Positions 36,001 to 45,738 of a stretch of 64,000 bases of DNA are shown here, piece after piece (positions within the stretch are counted from its first letter, which is position 1; each line of letters starts with the position of its first letter). The notes below the pieces were generated by a model. The model made no database searches. It was not told the DNA's origin and saw only the letters and a program-made list of their open reading frames with translations. The translations under genes were made by a program, and so were the position numbers. This DNA comes from Basidiobolus meristosporus CBS 931.73 (Eukaryota; Basidiobolomycota; Basidiobolomycetes; Basidiobolales; Basidiobolaceae), in NCBI GenBank assembly GCA_002104905.1, contig MCFE01000093.1, positions 62,001-126,000 on the forward strand. Direction: 5' to 3'.

Positions 36001-36619
36001 AGTGGGAGCTGTCAGCCAACATAATCAGAATTATGGATCTGATCATATTGCAGCAGTTAAGCAAATTTTTAGATACCTAAAAGGAACTGCTAATATCTGC
36101 TTAAGATACACTTATAAGGATTTAGAACAGGATCTTGTGGGACACTCTGATGCTGATTGGGGACAAAATTTGGAAGACAGAAGATCCACCACAGGATACA
36201 CCTTTCTTTACTGTAAAGGAGCAATTTCATGGAATTTGAGAAAGCAGCCAACCTGTAGCACTTTCTACTACAGAGGCAGAGTATATGGCAGCCTGTGAAG
36301 CTACAAAAGAAGTAATATGGGTAAGAAAACTCTTTACAGATTTAGGCCTATGTCAAAAAATGCCTATTACTTTATTTCAAGATAATCAAGGATGTGTACA
36401 ATTAGATAGAAATCCAACTTTTCATGCTAGAACCAGGCACATATATATTAGACATCATTTCATACGTGAAGCTATAGAGAATAACTTAGTTAGCTTAGTT
36501 TACTCTCCAACAGATGAAATGATTGCAGACATATTTACCAAACCATTAGCTAGAGACAAGTTTGAATATCTTAAGTCAAAATTGGGACTAGTCAGTATGA
36601 ACATTTAGCTGAGTGGGAG
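33096..36619 (+). pseudogene. Ty1/Copia gag-pol (Copia-1), 5'-truncated, lightly broken
   Basis: The order is gag end, CCHC knuckle CNYCKRKEHISDRC (near 33341), protease with WYIDSGASQHF (33496), then integrase with its zinc-binding site and D...D...E (HSDLCGP, HTDNGGEY, NGVAEQANR). RT follows with [11 protein letters not shown] intact (near 35625), then RNase H to 36608. Breaks are two in-frame stops (33415 and 33889) and one-base frameshifts near 34880, 35385 and 36270. Upstream gag and the 5' LTR are missing; the sequence starts abruptly against K2. It is the best preserved retroelement here but not functional. Confidence 0.9.
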
Positions 36620-36967
36620 TGTTGCAAAAATTTGTATTTCCACCTAAATATTCACCTAACTTAGTCACTTAGATCATCACCTTCAAATCCTAGAGAATAC
36701 TGACCAAATTCTTGTCAGGATTTACTTAGAATATATTCACCAAAATACCAGGTACCCAGAACATGAAAATTCTCAAAGTTGTCCAAACAGCCCCAAACTT
36801 TGCACACATGTTCTTGGAGCCTTCCTTAACCTATTCTACATGTTTGTAATGCCAAGACCAGGTAAAAGTATAAATACTACTTTTACATTCAATAAATCAT
36901 TAAGTGAAAACCACATAATCTGCTTGTCCTCCCAATCACTTCCAATATCTCCAAGACTCTTACAACA
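36620..36967 (+). repeat. 3' LTR of Copia-1
   Basis: It starts TGTTGCAAAAATTTG after the purine-rich GAGTGGGAG and ends CTCTTACAACA, 348 bases. It holds AAAGTATAAATACTAC (TATA-like, near 36870) and AATAAATCAT before the end. It serves as the reference for the other Copia-1 LTRs in the window. Confidence 0.85.
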
Positions 36968-38639
36968 TATGTAACACCATCTTACCTTTGGTTTGACTCA
37001 CTTCCATATATATGCCACCAAAAAATAAAGCAAAGTTTTCTGGTTCCCATCCAAACCCTATCACTGACAGCAGCAGAAGAATGGTTGGACAACAGCTTAC
37101 TTTGGCATTGAGTGCATCAAGCAGGGCTACAACCAAAAAAGGGCCTGTGGAGAGTGGGCCCACTGAAGGGAATAATTTTGGACTTCTCAGGCTCTCAGTC
37201 AAGCAGGCAATTGGGAATCTCTGGGGAGCAGCAAGCTGATCATATTGCTGAGGCAGATGAGAATGTTGCAAAAGCAGCACCTTCAGTTGAAGACCAGCAA
37301 GTGGCTGTTGTAACATCACCACCACCCATATTAGCAAGTATGTGTCAGCTCATACCAGAGCATTAATGAGGCAATTAGGTGCAGTGGCTGATTGGATAGA
37401 TGCAATGACCCAGAGAAATCAGGAAATAGTCCAGAAATAGGATGAGCAGATAATATGTGTAGAGCAAACAATCTCTCAGGCAGAGAAAGCAGCATTGTTG
37501 CTGCAAAGAAGGAACTCAAGTAGCTCAATGTCACCACCAAGAATAGAGCCATTTCCTGATGTAACAGCAGAGGAACACCATACAGTCTTTGAAGTGCACC
37601 AACAATGCCCAAAGATAATGCCCATAGAAATGCCTACCACAGCATGGGAGGAAAAAAATGTAGTAATTACACTGTAGGCTGACAGTCAAAAGACACTAAA
37701 GATCTGTGAAGCCATTGGGTGCAATGATGAAGAGTGGGCTAACATACAAGAGGCCATCAGAAGTCTAGCATGCCATCACCTTAAGGCCCACATACTATGG
37801 GACTATCAGGAACTCAAGATCAAGCAGAATACGCTTGACCTGTTCCATGAACATTATCCTGGACTCAAACAGGCAAACAGATTTTAGGCCAGCATTGGTA
37901 TGCTAAGAAAGTATCTTAAGAATAGTAGAAACTATCAAAGGCAGAAGAACAAGGGTGCCATGGCTAAAAACCAGCAGCTTCCTCAAGGGCCTGTTACAAG
38001 CAGGGTCAACAGCTTCAAACAAGCATCAAAGAGGTATCAGGTAACTGGAAGAGTGCCAATAAGGGAAAAGTAGGCAGACACAGATGCACTAGCACAATAT
38101 TTATCATGGATGAAGCGTAGTTCTACTCTAGAAGCACTAGTTCAAAGTAAGAGTGAAGGAGCTGGCAGTGATAAAAGCAAGCAGCTACCTCAGGAGCCCT
38201 TCATCAGTGTGGGCTGAGAGCTCAGAATATGCAGGAAAGAAGCATCAGGCTGCCCACAGAGTACCAGCAAGGGATAAGCAGGCCAAAACAGATGTATCAG
38301 AGCAGCGTTTGTCTAGGAGAAAAAGTAGTTGCATACAAGAAGTACTCAGACAAAGAACCAGTGAAAGATCTGGCAGTGATAAAGGAAAAGGTAAAGGGGA
38401 AAAGTTTACCTAAGCTGGAGACAGGGAAGTGTAAGGAAAAAGCTGCAGTTCTTGCCAATTAATGCCATAGGCTCTGAACAGACTGAATCTCATCATAGCC
38501 AAGAAGAATTACCAATAAGAAATAGCTGCTTTCACAAGAGTTGGAAGCACAGCCAGTTGAGCTACACTTCAGTGAGGTAGATGAGCTTGCAGAAAAAGGC
38601 AATTAGTCTACCACAGCCTCCATGTACCCTATGAGAGAT
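36968..38639 (+). mobile_element. ORF-X repeat copy X4, the most complete
   Basis: The ORF begins with ATG at 37012 (MPPKNKAKFSGSHPNP) and can be followed, with stops and frameshifts, to about 38460. The order is a basic N-terminus; a Pro-rich patch (SPPPILASM); a glutamine-rich likely coiled coil; RRNSSSSMSPPRIEPFPDVT; a block AIRSLACHHLKAHILWDYQE; HEHYPGLKQANRF; and a basic Ser-rich tail. Four copies share this order. I do not recognise any transposase, RT or endonuclease in it. It could be a gag-like or ORF1 protein of an unclassified element. R320 copy A follows on the same strand. Confidence 0.6.
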
Positions 38640-38965
38640 TACTGAGATGATCCCATCAAAAGGCCACCACAGAGCTAAAGTCCCATGATGAAGAGGTACT
38701 GATCCTGTCAGGATGCTGTCCAGAGACTGTTGAAAAACAATTGCACCCCATATTTTACAAAAAACTTGAGCAAAATATTTCAGCACCACAATATATAAGT
38801 GGCTTTTGATTGGTTCCCTGCCAATTTGCTCACTTTCTGATCCCAAACACACTATCACCTCCTATATTTGTGTGCATTGATTGGCTATTGCCTCTTTTTC
38901 ACACACCTTACTACCTGACTCAACTGTTTCTCTTACTTTTCATGCATGCACATTGATTTATTTCC
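38640..38965 (+). repeat. R320 repeat, copy A
   Basis: It follows ORF-X copy X4 directly. It contains TACTGATCCTGTCAGGA, AATTGCACCCCA, ATATATAAGTGGCTTTTGAT, TTGGTTCCC and TTTTCATGCATGCA. The same ORF-X then R320 order occurs at 21806-23496, so R320 may be the 3' end of the ORF-X element. Confidence 0.65.
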
Positions 38966-39070
38966 ATTGAAGCTTCAGTTCTACGTCAATTGCCAATTGT
39001 ATTGACCTGTACAAGTCCCTATATCCTATACTAACATTAAGCCTAACCCCACACTTAACAAGTAGCTCCA

Positions 39071-40646
39071 TCAAAATCCACTACTCAATTGGTATTTCTG
39101 CGGTAACACTCTGTGTCCATAACTTTGGTGGGAACCCAATGGCTTAAAGCCCAAATATTCCAAATAAGAATATATCTGGCAACTCCAGACTCTTGGTGAT
39201 TGTTTAAGACCATATCTAGACTTTTTAAGCTTGCAGACCAAATGGGGCTTAGCTTGGTAGGCAAACCCATCAGGCTGGCTCATATACACATGCTCATCAA
39301 GTTCTCCATCCAAAAATGCAGCTTTTACATCCATTTAGTAAATGAAAAACTTATATTTGGCTGCAATAGACAATATTAATCTGATGGAATTAAATTTGGC
39401 TACTGGTGCAAAGGTCTCAGTATAGTCAAGCCCTTTTGTTTGAGAGTATCCTTTGGCCACAAGTCTTGCTTTGTATCTTTCAGTTATACCATCAGCCTTG
39501 TATTTTGTCTTGAAGACCCATCTGCATCCAATTGAATTTTGGCTGATTGGTAATTTGACTAAGTCCCAAGTTTGATTTTCCATCAGGGCCTGATATTCCT
39601 CAGTCTTTGTGGATCTCCAAAACTTTGTCTGCGGGCCATTTAGGGCCTCTTTTACAGTCTGGGGCTCATCAACAAGGACTGAATAGGCATAGGCTAAGTT
39701 TGTACCCTGATTGATATAGTAATTTGGGCTATTTCTTGTCCAATTGGATCTCCAGGCATTTGATACTGGAATAATCACTTCTGGGATATTCCTGGGCACT
39801 GATTCTGGCTGAACCACAGCCAATATGAATAGTCTATCATTAGTTGTTGCAGCATTTCAATATTCAGGCTTTATCTGCTGACTATCTTTCTTTTTGAAGC
39901 ACCAGTCTGATGTGTGTCCTTTCCTTTTGCAGTAGTTGCAAAACAGGTTGCTGTTGTCTTTGTAGGGTCTTGGGTACCTCCTTTATTGGTTATCATTGCT
40001 TATTAAAGCATTTTCTTCTTCCTTCTTATTGGTGCTTGATCTTCTTAATTCTTCATCCAGGAGCCTTCCATATACATAATTTAAGGTCACATCCTCAGTT
40101 CTGGACTCTAGGGCTGATACAAGGCCCTGAAGCTTGTCTATCAGGCTATTCAGGATGGTAACTATCACATCTTCATCAGTAGTTGGTACACCCACAGATT
40201 CCATTTCATCTACCAGCAATGTAATTCCGTTGATTAGATATTTCATTTTTCTCCTGGCAGCATCTTTGTAATAAAGAATTTTTCGTCTCAGATACATTTT
40301 CTTAGCAGCTGAACATGACTGGTAGGTGTCTTTGAATGCCTTCTAGGCATTCTTTGCCGTTTTTGCTCTTGAGCATTGAATTAGCAATTTGTCCTTAACA
40401 TTAAGGCAAATGCAGTTAAAGGCACTTTGTTCTTTCTTCTGGTACTTGAAGGCTTCTGCTCCCATGTTTTTAGGAGGGTGTTCTTCTCCCATGACAATAT
40501 CCCAAAGGCCTCTTTCTTGTAGCAGCATCTTCATCTTCACCTTCCACACTTGGTAGTTAGATCCATCCAACTTTTCAGCAGAGGGAAAAATTCCAGTAAG
40601 CGCAGTGGTAGACATTGCAGAAAGTGACAGCTTGGGGCTCATAACC
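39071..40646 (-). pseudogene. Copia-1 copy C2, minus strand, internally deleted
   Basis: Reading on the minus strand, gag starts near 40690 (KLDGSNYQVWKVKMKMLLQE), continues at 40297-39983 (TDEDVIVTILNSL) and reaches the zinc-knuckle region. It then jumps at about 39830-39890 to the RT start (VVQPESVPRNIPEVIIPVSN), omitting protease and integrase. RT continues to GYSQTKGLDYTETFAPVAKF and MDVKAAFLDGELDEHVYM, then ends near 39080. The 3' half and 3' LTR are missing. An internal deletion of about 1.4 kb relative to the 33-36 kb copy is clear. Confidence 0.8.
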
Positions 40647-41339
40647 TGTTGTAAGAGTCTTGGAGATATTGGAAGTGACTGGGAGAACAAGTAGATTATG
40701 TGGTTTTAACTTAATGATCTATTGAATGTAAAAGTAGTATTTGTAGTTTTACCTGGTCTTGGCATTACAAACACATAGAATAGTTTAAGGAAGGTCCCAA
40801 GAACTGTTGTAAAAATTCATATTGCCACCTAAGTATTCACCTAACTTAGTCACTTAGATCATCACCTTCAAATCCTAGAGAATACTGGCCAAATTCCTTG
40901 TTGGGATTTACTTTGAATATTTACCCAGAACATGAAAATTCTCAAAGTTGTCCAAACAGCCCCAAACTTTGCACACATGCTCTTGGGACCTTCCTTAACC
41001 TATTATACGTGTTTGTAATGCCAAGACCATGTAAAAGTATAAATACAACTTTTACATTCAATAAATCATTAAGTGATAACCACATAATCTACTTGTTCTC
41101 CCAATCACTTCTAATATCTCCAAGACTCTTACAACAAGAACATGTGTGCAAAGTTTGGGGCTGTTGAACAACTTTGAGAATTTTCATGTTCTGGGTACCT
41201 GGTATTTTGGTGAAAATTTTGAGTAAATCCCAACAAGGAATTTGGTCAGTATTCTCTAGGATCTGAGGGTGATGATCTAAGTGAACAAGTTAGGTGAATA
41301 TTTAGGTGGAATTACAAATTTCTACAACAAAAAATGCCT
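40647..41339 (-). repeat. 5' LTR of Copia-1 copy C2, interrupted by a second LTR
   Basis: The minus-strand LTR runs from 41339 to 40647 but is split at 40804/41137 by a plus-strand LTR of the same family. The two parts together cover the whole LTR once. It adjoins the gag of copy C2. Confidence 0.8.
40805..41136 (+). repeat. Solo Copia-1 LTR nested in an opposite LTR
   Basis: A 332-base LTR (TGTTGTAAAAATTC to CTCTTACAACA) is flanked by AGAAC on both sides (40800-40804 and 41137-41141), an exact 5-base duplication. It sits within the minus-strand LTR of copy C2. Confidence 0.85.
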
Positions 41340-41593
41340 ATCACTTTATTTTAAGATAATAAAGGATGTATACAATTAGGTAGAAATCCAACTTTTCATG
41401 CTAGAGCTAAACACATAGATGTCAGCCATCATTTCATACATGAAGCTATAGAGAATAACTTGGTTGACTTAGCTTACTGTCCTACAGATGAAATAATTGC
41501 AGACATATTCACTAAACCATTAGCTAGAGACAAGTTTGAATATCTCAGGTCAAAATTAGGACTAGTCAGTATAAACATTTAGTTGAGTGAGAG
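41340..41593 (+). pseudogene. Copia-1 RNase H 3' fragment (copy C3)
   Basis: Nucleotides match 36350-36619 closely (AAAATGCCTATCACTTTATT, TTTCATGCTAGAGC, GATGAAATAATTGCAGACAT, TTAGCTAGAGACAAGTTTGA). It begins exactly where the C2 LTR ends, so C2 inserted into the RNase H of C3, and the left part of C3 is lost. Confidence 0.8.
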
Positions 41594-41939
41594 TGTTGTA
41601 ATAATTTGTAATTCTACATAGATATTCACCTAACTTAGTCACTTAGATCATTACCTTCAAATTCTAGAGATTACTGACAAAATTCCTTTTTGGGATTTAC
41701 TTGGAATATTTTCACCAAAATATCAGGTACCCAGAATAAAAATTGTTAAAGTTGTCCAAACAGCCCCAAACTTTGCACACATGCTCTCAAGATCTTCCTA
41801 AGCCTATTTTACATGTTTTTATGCCACAACCATGCAAAAGTATAAATACTACTTTTACATTCAATAAATCATTAAGTGAAAACCACATAATCTACTTGTT
41901 CTCCCAATCACTTCCAATATCTCTAAGACTCTTACAATA
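41594..41939 (+). repeat. 3' LTR of Copia-1 copy C3
   Basis: Starts TGTTGTAATAATTTG after the coding end and finishes CTCTTACAATA. It aligns end to end with 36620-36967. A further tail fragment of the same LTR follows at 41940-42033. Confidence 0.8.
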
Positions 41940-42033
41940 AATATTACGTTTACATTCAATAAATCATTAAGTGAAGACCACACAATCCAGTTGTACTCCT
42001 AATGACTTCCAATATCTCCAAAGCTCTTACAAC
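41940..42033 (+). repeat. Copia-1 LTR 3' tail fragment
   Basis: About 94 bases repeat the last quarter of the LTR (TTTACATTCAATAAATCATT to AGCTCTTACAACC). It is the last recognisable mobile sequence before the gene-dense half. Confidence 0.7.
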
Positions 42034-42059
42034 CAATATATCTTCCTGCATTATAGTCA

Positions 42060-42450
42060 TCAGAAATGTTTGTGTACTCTTCCAAATGCTCTGTAGAACA
42101 TGGTCTTTATAAGGTCCTCTAGAATGCTGCTTCTCTTTTCAGCCAGAGCAACAATACAAATAGCTCGATGATCTATGGATCTAATAGGCAAGCTAGGTGT
42201 GAATATGAAAGTTACAACCATCAGTGGAACCAGAAGACTTGCAGACATCCATGGCTGGAGTATTTGAGCCCAGTAGGGCATTTGTAGCCTTGGTTGAAAT
42301 TGCAATGCAGCAAATCTCGGATCTTGATTTATCAACTGGCAAAATAGAAACATATACACAAGTGATTTACATGACACACTGAAGGATCGCAGCATTTTGC
42401 ATCATCGCTGTTTGCAAGTAGGTATTGAGAGTAAGATATTGTTCTGGATC
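42060..42450 (-). CDS. Hypothetical protein at the repeat/gene boundary (possibly truncated)
   Basis: A minus-strand frame of 111 residues (42395-42060) has a hydrophobic segment (MSASLLVPLMVVTFIFTP) that could cross a membrane. It ends RAFGRVHKHF. A possible short intron (GTAAATC...TTTTGCCAG) lies near 42327-42362, with another open stretch upstream reading DPEQYLTLNTYLQTAMMQNA. The splice choice changes the downstream frame, so the protein cannot be fixed. It may be a host gene whose other part was lost to transposons. I do not recognise it. Confidence 0.3.
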
Positions 42451-42567
42451 ATTCTATTTAGGATCCCAATAATATACCAATTGGGTCATAATCGAGTCCA
42501 TCATGATGACTATAAGGGAAGAGACGCAAACTCTCCACTTTAGCCAGTAATAACGAGACAGTCCAAC

Positions 42568-43160
42568 ATGGCCACTTACAAGTTGGTTGGACCTTCGGAG
42601 ATCCCTAGAGCATACGAGTTAGAGAGTGAAGGTAAGTTAGGCTTAATCAGAAGGACCACCCGAAGCTTAAGCCAGTTTCCAACTTAGGGTATGATCCTTC
42701 CGAGGCCGCCACCCTCGAGAAACTGGAGTACCGACAGAGAGTCGCGCCAGAGTTGTTTCTGGGTAGTTACCTGGACGACCAATTGATCGGCTACGTGGTG
42801 TCCACATTGACCACCAAGACGCACCTGACCCACGAGTCCATGAGTGAGCACCACCCCTCCGGGAAGACTGTATGCGTCCACTCGGTCTGTGTCGACAAAC
42901 GATTTCTTAGAAAAGGCTATGCCACGCAGCTTGTCAAGGAGTACATCAAGCGACTCCAAGAGGCAAACCAGAGGGCCGAAGAGAAGAAGTTCGACAGGAT
43001 CGTCCTGATTGCACACGACTACTTGATCCCACTTTATGAGAAGTGCGGGTTCATTTTAGTTGGGGAATCGGAGGTGATACATGGTAAGCTGAACTGCCTC
43101 CCTGCCACGCACACATTATACTCAAACATCTTCACGAGCAGGACCCGAGAAGTGGTATGA
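42568..43160 (+). CDS. GNAT N-acetyltransferase, AANAT/polyamine-type
   Basis: Two exons (42568-42631 and 42688-43160) with a 56-base GT-AG intron give 178 residues starting MATYKLVGPSEIP. The A motif is VDKRFLRKGYATQLVKEYI (acetyl-CoA binding, R..G.A), preceded by HPSGKTVCVHSVC; motif B is LIAHDYLIPLYEKCGF. A C-terminal VIHGKLNC follows. This order is that of serotonin/arylalkylamine acetyltransferases and the yeast polyamine acetyltransferase Paa1, which transfer acetyl from acetyl-CoA to small amines in the cytosol. The substrate cannot be told. It is the first gene after the repeat region. A small-amine role is known for the family; use here is inferred. Confidence 0.8.
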
Positions 43161-43331
43161 GCTGCAGATTCCCCTTTAGCCCCGTGATTGGCCCAGTAAC
43201 CGGATTGTTTTCGAATCCGCCCATTCGGACCAACCAACAGCCATGATGTCCAGGCTGGAAAGTTTGTTTTGATTCGAAGCTTATTGTGTGACTTGAGAAA
43301 TAAATCCCCTTCCAAACCGTATCTTACCAGC

Positions 43332-45098
43332 ATGTTTTCACGTCTCAAACACACCCTTCGCAAGCGTGAGGACCTGGTCAAGCCTCGCGTGGACGAAAGC
43401 GACAACGCCAACCTCAACTCGCTGTTCACTTTCCACTCTCTCCCTTCCAAAACCCTTCACTCTCCGGTGCTTCAACGCCCTCCGGAGAGAGCCAAAAGCG
43501 TGCATTATCTGCGAGCAAGTTCGGTCAAGCTGGACAACAGCCTACTGGATTGGGTGTACGATCGCCACCAACCAAACCAGCTCCCCTTGCCCCCACCTAC
43601 CCGGAAAGAAAAGGAGGGGGCCGAGAAGCTTCGGGATACTAGCACGCCAAGAAGACGGAGGAAACGAAGGTAATTCCCAGTTGTGTGGTTCCCCCGAGAC
43701 AAGGCCCTAACTCCTCACACCACAGGTCGTCTTTTCCGCCGGCGATATTCGACCCCACAACCCAGAACAGCAGCCAGCCTAAAGAGGGGTTGCTGTATAT
43801 TCGAGGTAAGTGAATATCTCTTATCTACACCCACTCGAGTTCCCGGCATAATTCATTTCTAGTATTGGAGGTTCGATCGTATCACAGTAGAAAAGGTAGA
43901 TTCAGCGATATAAGACAGACATCCAGTGCTGCGACTCACACTCTGGTGCTTTTAGATTACAACCTGCGATGCGTCTTGAGAGTGGGAGCCAAGGAGTGCT
44001 CAACCGCCACCGTGAACGCCATGAAAAGGGACCCCGTTGTTCAAGTGTCTACCTTTGACGAGATCTTCTTATAGTAAGACTACGGCCTGTTGAACCCGCC
44101 CATCACCATGGTTCTCACCTCTATTCCTCAGCGACGTCAGCTCCGCATTCACCCTCTACATTTCCGTATTTGGGCAGCGGGTTCGAAAGTCATCGCGCCG
44201 AAGCTCCTTCTTTTCTAAGGGATTCCACAAGCTCACCCACCACGACAAACCGGACGTTGTCGTTGGGTCGCTGCAACTCAGCTTCCCACTTCAACGGCAG
44301 GAAAAAAGCGTCGACACCTATTTCCTGGATCGGGAGACCCAAAGCGATTCGAAGAAGGTCGAGATTGTACTAGAGGTTGGGATGCAGTTTCTGGAGACGA
44401 AAGAGGCCGATTCTGGCTCTGGACTTGGTTCCGGCTCTGTCTTGGGCCCTATATCGGGCTCGGGCTCAGGCTCGGCCTCTTGTTTGGATTCGGATTCCGA
44501 CTCGGATTCTGACGAGACGTCCAAAAGCCACCTTCACTTTGGACATCTGCAGCTCCTGGTGCGAGAGACAACCGGCTCGACATCGGTAAGACTGTCTCCT
44601 ACTCCATTATACTCTTCGTCTACTGAAACCACTTCGCTGATTGTAGGACAATTGGGAAAGCTACTTCGTCGCCCTCCGGAACAACAAACTCACCCTGTAC
44701 CATCCGCGTCACAAGAGTGTAAGTACACCCGCGTCCTAGTCATACGATCCCCACTCACGAGAATCCAACCTCTGCCTTAGGCCAAACCACCAGTCCACGA
44801 GTTCGACCTGTCGGGCATGAGCTCCGTAAGAGGGCACAACCAAACCCAACCACAGCCCCAACCCCCTCACGGACCCAAAAAGCACGTATTCGAATTAATC
44901 TTCCCCGCTACGGCCATCTGTACCGATGCGCTCCCTCCCTCGATGCTGCGAGACTCCGATTCGGAATACAAGCTATATCTCTCCGCCCCCACCGAATCCA
45001 CACGGAACATCTGGTTGGAGCAGGTCAGCGATCTTCTGGAAGACCCAACCCTGCCGCACCAGCACTCCACTACAATTCACCCGAAGTATCTATGGTAA
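43332..45098 (+). CDS. Anillin-like protein (C2-like/AHD plus PH domain)
   Basis: I read seven exons: 43332-43669, 43726-43805, 43863-43895, 43956-44073, 44132-44585, 44647-44718 and 44781-45098. They sum to 1,413 bases in one frame, 470 residues. The N-terminus is basic and Pro-rich. A central segment (LLYIRVLEVRSY... to TLYISVFGQRV...LQLSF) fits the anillin homology region, which has a C2-like fold. A Ser/Gly then Asp-Ser run (SDSDSDSDSDE) follows, and a PH domain (GHLQLLVRE...NWESYFVALRNNKLTLYH to NIWLEQVSDLL). The same AHD-PH order occurs in anillin and fungal Mid2/Bud4-type septum proteins that link membrane, septins and actin. The exact orthologue is uncertain. Confidence 0.6.
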
Positions 45099-45306
45099 CC
45101 CTGCCACCAATGTCACATTCAACCCAACATCTATTCAGTAATACCTTTGTTTCGTGTGAATATTTCTAAAGCTTGTATTATTTTTGTGCTCAGTATAGAT
45201 GATTAAATTGACTGTGATGAGTGAGCTGTAGAACAGGTCATTGGGGGGGGGGCTTCGTCTATCTTGGGAACATCTAATGTCATGCGGGGAGGGGCGGACG
45301 CCGAGT

Positions 45307-45531
45307 CTAGAAGAAAAATGACAGTGTTTGTCTCAGCTTCTCACTGAAGAAGGGCACCTCGTCGGAAGCGATATCGAGGGATTCGCTTTCCTCCTGGGTA
45401 TCTTCTTTACACTGATATTGAAAATGGGAATCCCTGCGGGGTCTGGGCAGCACCGACTGCTTTCTCTGGTAGTAGACTTTGGCGGAGGTGTTCAGAGAAG
45501 CGTACAATGCGTCGTTGGTAAGCGATCTCAT
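45307..45531 (-). CDS. Small hypothetical protein, 74 residues
   Basis: A single-exon minus-strand ORF starts MRSLTNDALYASLNTS and ends in a Phe run (TLSFFF). It has a basic patch (PRPRRDSHF) and an acidic middle (KEDTQEESESLD). It lies between the anillin-like gene and the transcription factor. No family recognised. Length and composition are plausible for a small gene, but chance is not excluded. Confidence 0.35.
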   Translation of the reverse strand: MRSLTNDALYASLNTSAKVYYQRKQSVLPRPRRDSHFQYQCKEDTQEESESLDIASDEVPFFSEKLRQTLSFFF

Positions 45532-45738
45532 GGTCTAAGTGTGCCTCGGGGAGCTCAGCTTTCAACTGGGCGGCACGAGGGATTTATACGTCCATGAACA
45601 ATGGAGCTGCATGGCGGACGGAATTGTGAGGTAAATTGACAATCGCACTAGTGCTTAAGATGTATTCAACTGCATAAGAGGCATTGTTAGGGTGGGAGTG
45701 ACGATCACATTGATCTCGGGGTTTATTGCTTGAAGCCA

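Noticed and set aside
44318-44589. Open frames rich in Ser/Glu on both strands
   Set aside because: They are shadows of the SDSDSD and SGSGSG low-complexity run of the anillin-like gene.
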